Assembly (NCBI GenBank): GCA_902556905.1
Contig: CACDYK010000006.1
Span: forward strand, 16,661 to 80,660
Length of the DNA: 64,000 nucleotides
DNA from: an uncultured Pelagibacteraceae bacterium
Lineage (GTDB): Bacteria; Pseudomonadota; Alphaproteobacteria; Pelagibacterales; Pelagibacteraceae
Direction: 5' to 3'
A model generated the notes under the pieces. The model had not been told where the DNA came from and did not search any database. It saw nothing but the letters and a program-made list of their open reading frames with translations. The translations under genes were made by a program, and so were the position numbers. Below are positions 18,070 through 27,829 of the stretch, one piece after another; positions within the stretch are counted from its first letter, which is position 1, and each line of letters opens with the position of its first letter.

Positions 18070-19543
18070 GCTAAAACATTATAAAATGTTCATTAATGGG
18101 GAGTGGGTTGACTCGGAAAGTAAAAGAACTTTTGAAACTTTAAACCCAGAAAACAATGAACCTTGGGCAATTGCTCCAGAAGCAAGTGCTAAAGATGTAA
18201 ACAACGCAGTTAATGCGGCACAAAAAGCATTCGAGGGTGAGTGGCCTAAATTACTTCCAAGAGAAAGAGCTAAATTCTTAAGAGCTATTGGAGATCAATT
18301 GAGACAAAACGCAGAGATGTTAGGTGAAATAGAAACGATTGATACTGGAAAACTTTTTAGAGAAACAAAAAAACAAGCAATCTATATTGCTGAGTATTAT
18401 GATTATTATGCAGGTCTTGCTGATAAAGTTGAAGGAACAGTTCTTCCAATTGATAAACCAAATGTTCAAGCGATAACTACAAGAATTCCAATTGGTGTTA
18501 TTGCAGCAATCATTCCTTGGAATTCACAAATGTTTTTAACAGCAACAAAATTAGCTCCTGCCCTTGCTATGGGGAATACAGTAGTAATTAAATCTTCAGA
18601 ATTAGCACCCGCTGTAATGTTTGAATTTGCAAAACTTATTGAAAAAACTGGTATTCCTAAAGGAGTAGTAAATGTTATCACTGGCTTTGGTGATCCGTGT
18701 GGAAAAACTCTAACAACACATAACTTAGTTGAAAAAATTGCTTTTACTGGTGGACCTGAAACAGCAAGACATATAATTAGAAATTCAGCAGATAATTTAT
18801 CAGAGGTAAGTTTAGAACTAGGTGGAAAAAGTCCTGTTGCTGTATTTGATGATGCAGAACAAGAAAATGCAATAAATGGTATTGTTGCTGGAATTTTTGG
18901 TGCAAGCGGTCAAAGTTGTATAGCTGGTTCAAGACTTTATATTCAAAAAGGCATTTATGATGAATTTTTAGACAAACTCTCAAAACGTGCATCAAAAATT
19001 AAAATTGGTGCTCCTATGGACTCTGAAACTGAGATGGGACCATTAAGTAGTTTTAAACAATTAGAAACAATTGAAAAAAATATAAAAGCGACAATTGACC
19101 AAGGTGGAAAAATAAAGTGTGGTGGTAAACGACACTCTTTTTCTAACAAAGGATATTATTTTCCAGCGACAATCATAGAGTGCGACAACCATAATTTACC
19201 TGTTGCAGAAAATGAATTATTTGGACCAGTTCTATCTGTTATGAAATTTGACACTGAAGAAGAAGTAATAAATAAGATGAATGATAATCAGTATGGATTA
19301 TCCTCTGGGGTTTATACTAGTAATCTTTCAAGAGGAATGAGAGTTTCTAAAGCAATAAGAGCAGGGATAACTTTTGTAAATACTTATAGATTAATTTCTC
19401 CATCTGCTCCATTTGGAGGTATTAAAGATAGTGGTTATGGTAAAGAAGCAGGAATCGAGTCAATAAAAGATTATACAAGAGTTAAAACAACTTGGTTCTA
19501 TACTTCTGATGAACCTTCACTAGACCCTTTTTCAATCAGGTAA
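18062..19543 (+). CDS. aldehyde dehydrogenase family protein
   Basis: FINGEWVDSESKRTFETLNP, PWNSQMFLTATKLAPALAMGNTVVIKSSELAP, ELGGKSPVAVFDDA, FGASGQSCIAGSR catalytic Cys. Confidence 0.95.
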   Translation: MTKLKHYKMFINGEWVDSESKRTFETLNPENNEPWAIAPEASAKDVNNAVNAAQKAFEGEWPKLLPRERAKFLRAIGDQLRQNAEMLGEIETIDTGKLFRETKKQAIYIAEYYDYYAGLADKVEGTVLPIDKPNVQAITTRIPIGVIAAIIPWNSQMFLTATKLAPALAMGNTVVIKSSELAPAVMFEFAKLIEKTGIPKGVVNVITGFGDPCGKTLTTHNLVEKIAFTGGPETARHIIRNSADNLSEVSLELGGKSPVAVFDDAEQENAINGIVAGIFGASGQSCIAGSRLYIQKGIYDEFLDKLSKRASKIKIGAPMDSETEMGPLSSFKQLETIEKNIKATIDQGGKIKCGGKRHSFSNKGYYFPATIIECDNHNLPVAENELFGPVLSVMKFDTEEEVINKMNDNQYGLSSGVYTSNLSRGMRVSKAIRAGITFVNTYRLISPSAPFGGIKDSGYGKEAGIESIKDYTRVKTTWFYTSDEPSLDPFSIR

Positions 19544-19547
19544 TATT

Positions 19548-20405
19548 TTGTCCCCAAAACACACTGTATTAATTGTTTTGGTGATGTTTTTTCTTGGTAG
19601 CGCTTATCCACTTGGTAAATTTGGATTAAATGCTTCAATGAATCCAATTTTCTTTGGTGCATTAAGAATGGGCTTTGTTTTTTTATGTTTATTACCATTT
19701 TGCAAAATAATTATTCCTAAAAAGAAATATATATTACCTTTAATAGGATTTTCTCTTTGTATGGGTGCGGGTGTAAATATGTTTTTATACTTATCTATCA
19801 ATGCAGTGACTTTATTGGCTCCTATTACAATTGGAGCACAACTATCTATACCGTTTGCAATACTAATAAGTTCTTTATTTTTAAAAGAAAGTATTAGTTT
19901 AAAAAAATGGATTTTTATTTTTTCATCATTTTTAGGAATACTATTTATAGCTTTTGATCCAAATATCTTTGATGAAATTGTTGGTACTTTTTTGGTTTTT
20001 GGAATGGCCTTTTTTTATGGACTATCTCAAGTTTTTTCAAGATACATAAAAGACCTAGATGTAAAGTTTACAAATGCTTTTATGGGGCTTATAGGTTTTT
20101 TAGTCTTGATTATTTTTTCTCAAATATTTGAAGGAAACATCGTTAAACAAATGGAGAAAGTTGAAACAAATGGTTGGCTTTCAGTTATGTATGCTGGAAT
20201 GATCATTTCAATTTTAGGACACATGATGATGTTTTATCTTTATAAATTTTATCCAATAGGAATGGTCATGCCTTTTTATTCACTATTTCCTGTTTTTGGA
20301 CTGATATTAACTTTCTTTATATTTGGTGAAGTACCCTCTTTAATAACAGTATTTGGGGGTATAGTTGTAATAACATCAATATATTTACTTCAAAAAACTA
20401 AGTAA
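19548..20405 (+). CDS. EamA/DMT-family transporter
   Basis: Hydrophobic 10-TM protein with EamA repeats; TTG start. Confidence 0.85.
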   Translation: MSPKHTVLIVLVMFFLGSAYPLGKFGLNASMNPIFFGALRMGFVFLCLLPFCKIIIPKKKYILPLIGFSLCMGAGVNMFLYLSINAVTLLAPITIGAQLSIPFAILISSLFLKESISLKKWIFIFSSFLGILFIAFDPNIFDEIVGTFLVFGMAFFYGLSQVFSRYIKDLDVKFTNAFMGLIGFLVLIIFSQIFEGNIVKQMEKVETNGWLSVMYAGMIISILGHMMMFYLYKFYPIGMVMPFYSLFPVFGLILTFFIFGEVPSLITVFGGIVVITSIYLLQKTK

Positions 20406-20480
20406 TTTTTCATTGAATTGTTGAGATAATCATCATTTAATTATCTTTTTATAAATTGTTAACAATAAAAGAGGAAGATA

Positions 20481-21671
20481 ATGAAAAAACTATTTATTGC
20501 TGCATTTATGCTTGTTTCAAGTTTTGGAACAAATGTAATGGCAGACGGACATGCGATTAAAATGGGGATTATCTTAGGATTTACTGGTCCTATTGAATCT
20601 CTAACACCAGCTATGAGAGACTCAGCTAAATTAGCTTTTGAAGAAGCTTCAGCGTCTGGATCTTTATTGGGTGGAAAAAAAATATCAGTTTTAGAAGCAG
20701 ACTCAACTTGTGTTGACTCAGCAGCAGCAACTGCAGCAGCTGAAGGATTAGTATCACAAGGTGTAGCAGCTATAATGGGTGCTGACTGTTCAGGTGTTAC
20801 GGGTGCAATTGCATCTAATGTTGCTGTACCTAATGGTGTAGTGATGATTTCACCATCAGCAACTTCTCCAGGATTAACAACTCTAGATGATAATGGATAT
20901 TTCTTTAGAACAGCTCCATCAGATGCTAGAGGAGGTCAAATCTTAGCTGATATTACTAAAGATAGAAAAGTTAAAAGTGTAGCAATTACTTACACTAACA
21001 ATGACTATGGAAAAGGCTTAGCTGATGTTTATAAAGCAGCAGTTGAAAGTCATGGTATTAAAGTAACTACTGTAACTGCTCACGAAGATGGTAAAGCAGA
21101 TTACTCATCTGAAGTTGCAACTCTTGCTTCAGCGGGTGGTGATGCTGTAGCTGTAATTGGTTACCTAGACCAAGGTGGAAAAGGAATTATTCAAGCTTCT
21201 TTAGACTCTGGAGCATTTGATACATTTGTTTTATCTGATGGTATGATAGGTCAATCTCTAGTTGATGCATTTGGAAAAGATTTAAGTAAATCTTTTGGTT
21301 CAATGCCTGGTTCAACTGGAAAAGGTGCAGGTGTATTTGCTGATGTAGCAAAAGCTGGAGGAATTGATTCTTCTGGACCATACACAGGCGAGTCATACGA
21401 CGCAGCAGCTTTGATAGTATTAGCAATGCAAGCAGGTAATTCTGCTGACAGAGCATCAATTGCAAAAAATGTAATGGGTGTTGCTAACGCTCCTGGAACT
21501 AAAATTTATCCAGGTGAGCTTAAAAAAGGATTGGATTTACTAGCTAAAGGTAAAAAGATAAATTACGAAGGTGCAACTGGAGTAACTTTTACTAGTGTTG
21601 GTGAAGCTGAAGGTTCTTTCTTAGAGCAAGAAATCAAAGGTGGAAAATTCAAAACTAAAAAACAAAGATAA
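20481..21671 (+). CDS. branched-chain amino acid-type ABC transporter substrate-binding protein
   Basis: Signal peptide then IKMGIILGFTGPIESLTPAMRDSAKLAFEEA...GKKISVLEADSTC; LivJ/LivK fold. Confidence 0.92.
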   Translation: MKKLFIAAFMLVSSFGTNVMADGHAIKMGIILGFTGPIESLTPAMRDSAKLAFEEASASGSLLGGKKISVLEADSTCVDSAAATAAAEGLVSQGVAAIMGADCSGVTGAIASNVAVPNGVVMISPSATSPGLTTLDDNGYFFRTAPSDARGGQILADITKDRKVKSVAITYTNNDYGKGLADVYKAAVESHGIKVTTVTAHEDGKADYSSEVATLASAGGDAVAVIGYLDQGGKGIIQASLDSGAFDTFVLSDGMIGQSLVDAFGKDLSKSFGSMPGSTGKGAGVFADVAKAGGIDSSGPYTGESYDAAALIVLAMQAGNSADRASIAKNVMGVANAPGTKIYPGELKKGLDLLAKGKKINYEGATGVTFTSVGEAEGSFLEQEIKGGKFKTKKQR

Positions 21672-21684
21672 TTATTATCTAATT

Positions 21685-21720
21685 AAAAACCCCAGTAATA
21701 AAAATTACTGGGGTTTTTTT
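21685..21720. terminator. intrinsic terminator, likely bidirectional
   Basis: AAAACCCCAGTAAT-AAAA-ATTACTGGGGTTTT perfect 14-bp stem plus T-run, between convergent SBP and livM. Confidence 0.9.
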
Positions 21721-21794
21721 ATATCTAAATACTAATTAAAATTCTTAAAACATCAAAAAAATGTACTAAAATATTAGACAGAGAATTGTGATAA

Positions 21795-21863
21795 TTAAAA
21801 CATGTACTTGTCAGCCATATACATAGCCCAAGCAATTGCAGCACCTAATATAATATATTTCAT
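21795..21863 (-). CDS. candidate 22-aa hydrophobic microprotein
   Basis: ATG a few nt after the livM stop: MKYIILGAAIAWAMYMADKYMF*. Confidence 0.35.
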   Translation of the reverse strand: MKYIILGAAIAWAMYMADKYMF

Positions 21864-21870
21864 ATAGTGA

Positions 21871-23241
21871 TTACTTTATTTCTATTTTTTCAGGAAGTAT
21901 ACCTTTAGGTCGATATCTCATTATCAATAACAAGCCAAGGCCCATCATTAAATATCTAAAGTAAGGAACACTCTCAATTAAATGAACTTTTAATGCATGT
22001 GTGTCTGCCATTCCAGCTGTAAAAAAATTTATCAAAAATAGTGCTATAGGTGCAGCCTCAATCCATAAAAACCAAACTGCAAAACCTCCAAGTATGGCTC
22101 CAAAATTATTACCACTTCCACCAACAATTACCATCACCCAAATAAGAAATGTATATCTCATAGGTCTATAACTTCCTGGTGTAAATAAACCATCTTGAGT
22201 AACTAACATTGCCCCAGCAATTCCAACAATTGCAGAACCCAAAATAAATATCAACAGGTGTTGTTTAACAACATTTTTACCCATTGCATTTGCTGCTTCT
22301 TCGTTGTCTCTAATAGCTCTCATCATTCTGCCCCATGGAGAATAAAGCGCTTTTTGAGTTAAAATTAAAAGTATAATAACAACAATCAAAAATAATCCTG
22401 AATAACAAAGTTTAACAAATACAGTTGAGCCTTCTATTACCATTTGATTTAATGCTGCCTGACGATCTGCAAGATTAGAAATTAATGCTAATTTTCCTGA
22501 ATTGAATTTTTCTACTAAATTAATAAACCATTCAGTTGTTTGAAGGTCAACTTCATATGGTGCTGGTCTTTTTAAGCCTATTACATTTTTAACACCTCTT
22601 GTTAACCAGTCTTCATGCTTAATTATTGCAATTACAATTTCAGAAATAAGTAAAGTTGCAATTGCTAAATAATCAGCTCTTAAACCTAAGGCAACATTTC
22701 CAACTATAAAAGCTAGCCCACCTGCAAAAAATGCTCCAACAATCCAAGAAAAGATAATTGGTAATCCAAAGCCACCTAAGAATCCTGTTTTAGCTGGATT
22801 AACCCCTTCTATCGCTTCAATTCCAGGTTCAGCTGTTATTCTAATGATTACAATTCCAGCAACTATAATTGCAGCTATTCCATAAGTTCTAAATTTTGAT
22901 TTTTCAAAATTTTTTAAAATAAATCTAATAGCAAATACCATTGCAATAATTAGCCATAGACACATTAAGATATCAAAACCACCTGCACGCCATGCTTCCT
23001 GTACAGGATCAACCGAGATTAAAACTGCCGCTAACCCTCCAAGCGCTGTATAACCCATAATTCCAAAGTTAATTAGTCCTGCATAACCCCACTGAATATT
23101 TGCTCCCATAGTCATTACTGCAGAAATCAAACAAAGATTAAATATTGATAATGCTACATTCCAAGATTGAAAAATTCCTACAAGAATTATCAAAGCCATC
23201 ATGATGCTATAAGCAGCTATTACATTTAAATTCTTTCTCAC
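21871..23241 (-). CDS. livM: branched-chain amino acid ABC transporter permease (LivM-type)
   Basis: NIQWGYAGLINFGIMGYTALGG, ADYLAIATLLISEIVIAI, SPWGRMMRAIRDNEEAANAMGKN. Confidence 0.92.
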   Translation of the reverse strand: MRKNLNVIAAYSIMMALIILVGIFQSWNVALSIFNLCLISAVMTMGANIQWGYAGLINFGIMGYTALGGLAAVLISVDPVQEAWRAGGFDILMCLWLIIAMVFAIRFILKNFEKSKFRTYGIAAIIVAGIVIIRITAEPGIEAIEGVNPAKTGFLGGFGLPIIFSWIVGAFFAGGLAFIVGNVALGLRADYLAIATLLISEIVIAIIKHEDWLTRGVKNVIGLKRPAPYEVDLQTTEWFINLVEKFNSGKLALISNLADRQAALNQMVIEGSTVFVKLCYSGLFLIVVIILLILTQKALYSPWGRMMRAIRDNEEAANAMGKNVVKQHLLIFILGSAIVGIAGAMLVTQDGLFTPGSYRPMRYTFLIWVMVIVGGSGNNFGAILGGFAVWFLWIEAAPIALFLINFFTAGMADTHALKVHLIESVPYFRYLMMGLGLLLIMRYRPKGILPEKIEIK

Positions 23242-24249
23242 AATACTTTTCCTTTAAATATTCCTGAAGGTCTATAAAGCAATACTATGACCAATATTGA
23301 AAATGAAACTGCAAATTTATAATCTGTAGATAAAAGTTGAACTAAACTTTCAGGCTCCATACTTTCTGGCAAAATGTACATAAAGAATTTTTTATAAGCA
23401 TAAGTTAAAAATATTTCTGAAAATGCAATAACATATCCTCCTAAAAAGGCACCAAATGGATTTCCTATACCTCCAACAATTGCTGCTGCAAATATAGGAA
23501 GCATATTGTTAAAATAAGTGAAAGGTTTAAAACTTTTATCCAAACCATATAAGGCGCCTCCAATAGTTGCTAAAATCCCTGCTATTATCCATGTAATCAT
23601 CACTATTTTTTTTGGATCAATTCCTGATAGTAAAGCTAAATCCTCATTATCAGAGTAAGCTTTCATACTTTTTCCTGTTTTAGTCTTATTTAAAAAACCA
23701 AAACAAAAGAGAAACTAGAACAATTGTAACAAATATTGTTAGTACTTGCGTAGACTTCAATGCAAGTCCTTCATTAAGGCCTGTCATTTCTTTAAATTCA
23801 CGTGCTTTGATAATAAATTTTTCACCATCAAAAAATCTTTGATCAGAAGGACCAATAATTATTCTTACCACAGCCTGAGTGACAAACATTACACCAATAC
23901 TAACCATTGCCAGTTGAACAGGTGGGCTCTTATTGACTCTGTAATATTTAAATACAAATTTATCTATAAACAACATGTAAATAATCATAAATAAAATTGC
24001 AAATGGAATAGCTATTAACGCTGTTGGCAAAACCCCAAGTGAAATTCCAATTGATTGAAAATACCAAGTAAATAAAATTGTAACCATTGTCCCAAAAGAC
24101 ATCATGTCTCCAGTTGCAAAATTAGCAAATCTCAAAATTCCATAAATTAATGTAACAAAAATTGCACCTAATGCTAACTGAGAACCATATGTTAAAGCAG
24201 GAATAAAAATATAATTTAATAAAAGAATTATAGCATTTAAAAAATCCAT
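23238..24249 (-). pseudogene. livH: branched-chain amino acid ABC permease (LivH-type) split into two ORFs by a frameshift
   Basis: ORF 23686..24249 ends LLFWFFK*; ORF 23238..23666 begins MKAYSDNEDLALLSGIDP. Removing one T from the 6-T run (plus-strand A6 at 23692-23697) restores ...LLFWFLNKTKTGKSMKAYSDNEDLALLSG... Confidence 0.85.
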
Positions 24250-24251
24250 AA

Positions 24252-24959
24252 TTATCCCCCTAAAAAAGAGCTTCTTACTCTTGGATCATTTAATAATTCA
24301 TTTCCAGTTCCTGAATATCTATTTTCTCCAGTTACTAAAACGTATCCCCTGTCAGAAATATTAAGTGCTTGTTTTGCATTTTGTTCAACCATTAAAATGG
24401 CAACATTAGTTCTTTTAACTTTTATTATATGATCAAATAATTCATCCATTACAATTGGCGAAACACCTGCAGTTGGCTCATCCAACATTAGAACTGTTGG
24501 TTTAATCATTAGTGCTCGACCAAGAGCTACTTGTTGTCTTTGTCCACCTGATAATTCACCGACTAATTGATTTCTTTTTTCTTTAAGAACAGGAAATAAA
24601 TTATAAATTTCCTCTATTGTATCTTTAATTTCATCATTGATAAGAAAAGCTCCCATTTCTAGATTTTCTTCAACAGTCATTCCAGCAAAAACATTTTTAG
24701 TTTGTGGTACAAAAGATATTCCTTCTTTGACTCTATCTTGAGGAGATAATTTAGAGATATCTTTACCATCAATTTTTACTGATCCAGATTTTAAATTCAA
24801 AAGACCCAACATCGCTTTCATGGCTGTTGATTTACCAGCTCCATTTGGTCCAAGAATTGAAACTATTTCACCTTTGTTAACATTTACTGAGCAAGAATTA
24901 ATTATATCAGGACCACTACCATAGCCCCCTGTCATTGCGTTTCCTTCAAAATATGCCAT
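24252..24959 (-). CDS. livF: branched-chain amino acid ABC transporter ATP-binding protein (LivF-type)
   Basis: Walker A GPNGAGKST, LSGGQRQQVALGRAL, MLDEPTAG. Confidence 0.93.
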   Translation of the reverse strand: MAYFEGNAMTGGYGSGPDIINSCSVNVNKGEIVSILGPNGAGKSTAMKAMLGLLNLKSGSVKIDGKDISKLSPQDRVKEGISFVPQTKNVFAGMTVEENLEMGAFLINDEIKDTIEEIYNLFPVLKEKRNQLVGELSGGQRQQVALGRALMIKPTVLMLDEPTAGVSPIVMDELFDHIIKVKRTNVAILMVEQNAKQALNISDRGYVLVTGENRYSGTGNELLNDPRVRSSFLGG

Positions 24960-25747
24960 TAATTTGAGTCCTTAAGTTTAGATCCCCTACCTAAATAACT
25001 TTCTATTACTTTTTCATCTTTTTTAACTTCATCTACTGATCCTTCAAATAAAACTGAACCTTCAGCCATTACAATAACTGGGTCGCATAATCTTCCTATA
25101 AAATCCATATCGTGTTCGATCATACAGAAAGTATACCCTTTTTCTTTATTGAGTTTTTCGATTGCTGTCCCAAGATCTTTTAGTAAAGTTCTATTCACAC
25201 CAGCACCCACTTCATCTAATAATACTAATTTAGCGTCTACCATCATTGTTCTACCTAATTCCAACAATTTCTTTTGTCCGCCTGATAAATTTCCAGCCAA
25301 TTCATTTGATAAATGACTAAGATTTAAAAAATCAACAACTTCTTTTGCTTTTTCTTTTACAATAGCTTCTTCCTCAGAAACTAGTTTTGGTTTTAATAGT
25401 GCGGTCATCAGTTTTTCACCAGATTGGTTTCCTGGAACCATCATTAAATTTTCCAATACTGATAAATTTGAAAATTCATGAGCAATTTGGAAAGTTCTAA
25501 GTAAACCTTTTGAAAATAATTCGTAAGATGGAACATCTGTAATATTTTCTTCATCAAAAGTTACTGCTCCACTTGATGATTTTAAATTACCAGCAATTAA
25601 ATTAAATAAAGTAGTTTTACCAGATCCATTAGGTCCAATAATGCCAGTTATAGTTCCTCTTTTAACATTTAAAGAACAATCAGATACAGCTGCTAAACCA
25701 CCAAAATATTTTGATAAATTATTTATTTCTAAAATATTTTCTGACAT
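24959..25747 (-). CDS. livG: branched-chain amino acid ABC transporter ATP-binding protein (LivG-type)
   Basis: GPNGSGKTTLFN, LSGGQKKLLELGRTM, LLDEVGAGVN, IEHDMDFI. Confidence 0.93.
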   Translation of the reverse strand: MSENILEINNLSKYFGGLAAVSDCSLNVKRGTITGIIGPNGSGKTTLFNLIAGNLKSSSGAVTFDEENITDVPSYELFSKGLLRTFQIAHEFSNLSVLENLMMVPGNQSGEKLMTALLKPKLVSEEEAIVKEKAKEVVDFLNLSHLSNELAGNLSGGQKKLLELGRTMMVDAKLVLLDEVGAGVNRTLLKDLGTAIEKLNKEKGYTFCMIEHDMDFIGRLCDPVIVMAEGSVLFEGSVDEVKKDEKVIESYLGRGSKLKDSN

Positions 25748-25752
25748 TGGAA

Positions 25753-26520
25753 TTATTTATTAAGTCGTTTATGGATACTATTTAAAGTTTTTTCTAATGA
25801 CTTATAAAAACCAGCTTTAGTCAATTCTTTAACACCTTGTTCATTAAGACCCTTAGGCGTTTGAGACTCTTTAACTAAATACTTCAAATCCTCTTTAGAG
25901 TTTACAACAGCATCTTGAGATAAAGCTAAGAATAGTGATGTAATATATTTTTGAGCATTATCTCTTTTCACACCACGTTTTACAAGCCAATCTGTCATAA
26001 CTCTAAGCAACTCATAAAAAGGTGCCATCATTCCAGAAGTAGACCAAAAATTAATTGAAGATTTCTCATTTTTAATTTCTACAGTTGTTCCTATTTGATT
26101 AAAGAATTTTTTTATTTTTGGGTTAGGTGGACAAATAGGTACTGGTCCTTTTTTTAATGATATTGGAGGTAATGGTATTGCTCTTACAATATTTGCTTTT
26201 ACTTTAATCGATTTTTTTAATTGCGATAACGTAATCGTTGAAATGAAACTTATAATAGTATGACTAGATTTAAATTTTAAATCTTTAATGATTTTTTCAC
26301 CCACTGTTGGTGTAACTGATAAAAATATCCAATCACATTTATCAATTATTTCTTGATTATTTTTAGAAATATTAATCTTTTTAAATTTTCTTTTTAAAGT
26401 TTTTGCAGTTTTCTTATTTCTTTCAGAGATTATAATTTTTTTGAATTTAATTTTAGATTTACAGACTCCTGTGATTACTGAAGATGCAATTTTTCCTGTA
26501 CCAATAAATCCTAAATTCAT
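25753..26520 (-). CDS. pyrroline-5-carboxylate reductase-like oxidoreductase
   Basis: MNLGFIGTGKIASSVITG Rossmann start, IVRAIPLPPIS, C-terminal ProC-like helical domain. Confidence 0.8.
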   Translation of the reverse strand: MNLGFIGTGKIASSVITGVCKSKIKFKKIIISERNKKTAKTLKRKFKKINISKNNQEIIDKCDWIFLSVTPTVGEKIIKDLKFKSSHTIISFISTITLSQLKKSIKVKANIVRAIPLPPISLKKGPVPICPPNPKIKKFFNQIGTTVEIKNEKSSINFWSTSGMMAPFYELLRVMTDWLVKRGVKRDNAQKYITSLFLALSQDAVVNSKEDLKYLVKESQTPKGLNEQGVKELTKAGFYKSLEKTLNSIHKRLNK

Positions 26521-26553
26521 AAATTTTGATTACTTTATATTGATTATATTGAA

Positions 26554-27465
26554 TTAATTAACAAAAAAAGAGCCTCTAATTCTCAGCAATTCTCTAATTA
26601 ATTCCTTATTTTCTTCAAAAGGTTTTCTTCCGTGTAACCAGAAGTAATTATTTGCAATAATAGAATTTCCAACTGGAAGCTTAGTAATAATTTTATTGTT
26701 ACTCTCCTCTAAACTGTCTGATAATTTTTGTAAAAAATTTCCTTGTTCCATATTTTTTGGCTCTGGAAATTGATCTATATAAGAAATATGAGGTCTTCCC
26801 TCTTCATCTGATGAAAAAACAGGGTGCTCAACCTTATAATCTATGTTTTTGCTTTTGGGTGATCCCCACATAAAATTTTGTTTACCAACTGGGTCACTAA
26901 ATAAATCATCACAGTGCTCCCAATCGTCTAAGTGCAACATTGCGGTCTCACCACCTTTTACATTCTCTTCATTTATTTTTGTCATTATTAACCAATCTGT
27001 AATTTCTTTTACATAAGTTCCATCTGTATGAAGATCCATATTTCTATAAGCTTTTCTTAAATAAGAATCGCTTTTGTCTTCATGCTTGACTTCAAATCTT
27101 GCATAATATTTTCCAGCCATTGAGTCATGATTGGGTACACCAATTAAATGAGCAATTGCAGTAGAAAGTTTTACTAAAAATTTATCATTAATTTTAGAAG
27201 TAATATTTTTAGGGCCAATTATAAAACATCCTGTATCCCTATCTCTTAATATTTTATTCATTAGTTCACTTAATTTATTATTAGTTAAATCATCTAAACT
27301 TTTTGCAATGGTAAATCTGGTAAATGGTTTTAGTTCTAATGCGGTTAGATCAAATTTGTTAAAAGGGAAGATTAGTTTTTTTATGATTTCATCATCTAAA
27401 CTAATATTAATTATTCGTTTTGATTTTTCATGCTCATGTATTTCAAGACCAGCTATATTTTGCAT
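26554..27465 (-). CDS. glaH: glutarate 2-hydroxylase-like Fe(II)/2OG dioxygenase (CsiD/GlaH family)
   Basis: LRKAYRNMDLHTDGTYVKEITDWLIMTKINEENVKGGETAMLHLDDWEH...YIDQFPEPKNMEQGNFLQKLSDSLEES...NNYFWLHGRKPF closely resembles E. coli CsiD. Confidence 0.88.
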   Translation of the reverse strand: MQNIAGLEIHEHEKSKRIINISLDDEIIKKLIFPFNKFDLTALELKPFTRFTIAKSLDDLTNNKLSELMNKILRDRDTGCFIIGPKNITSKINDKFLVKLSTAIAHLIGVPNHDSMAGKYYARFEVKHEDKSDSYLRKAYRNMDLHTDGTYVKEITDWLIMTKINEENVKGGETAMLHLDDWEHCDDLFSDPVGKQNFMWGSPKSKNIDYKVEHPVFSSDEEGRPHISYIDQFPEPKNMEQGNFLQKLSDSLEESNNKIITKLPVGNSIIANNYFWLHGRKPFEENKELIRELLRIRGSFFVN

Positions 27466-27505
27466 AATAAATTCTAGGTTAACTTTATTAATAAATCAAT
27501 TTTAT

Positions 27506-27829
27506 TTAAAAATAATTGCTTAAAATTGCCATACTGACAGCAGAAAAAATAGTTGGATAAACATAGTTTTTATTTGAAATAAAAAAAACAATTAAAGATA
27601 AAATTACAACAGCTAATCTACTTAAATAACTAGCATCAATTAAAACTCCTACAGGAAAAATAATTGTTCTAGCAATTAGAGCAGCTAATGTTGCATAAGC
27701 TAAACAATTAAACCATTTAAATAATTTTGATGTTTCTTTAATTCCTTCAGAACTTACTGCACCTAAAAATCTTGATAAAAAAGTTGCAAGTGATGTTACT
27801 AGGATTGCATAAACAATATTAGCTGACAT
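27506..27829 (-). CDS. azlD: AzlD-family branched-chain amino acid export subunit
   Basis: 107-aa hydrophobic protein adjacent to AzlC; FLSRFLGAV, CLAYATLAALIAR. Confidence 0.82.
   Translation of the reverse strand: MSANIVYAILVTSLATFLSRFLGAVSSEGIKETSKLFKWFNCLAYATLAALIARTIIFPVGVLIDASYLSRLAVVILSLIVFFISNKNYVYPTIFSAVSMAILSNYF

Noticed and set aside
21187-21465. 92-aa minus ORF within the substrate-binding protein gene
   Set aside because: Gln/Leu/His-rich shadow of a well-supported SBP frame.
23686-23700. Programmed -1 ribosomal frameshift (T TTT TTA-like heptamer) as the explanation for split livH
   Set aside because: A -1 shift from TTT TTT would read TAA at once; restoration needs loss of one T (or +1 shift), so a -1 slippery site does not work.
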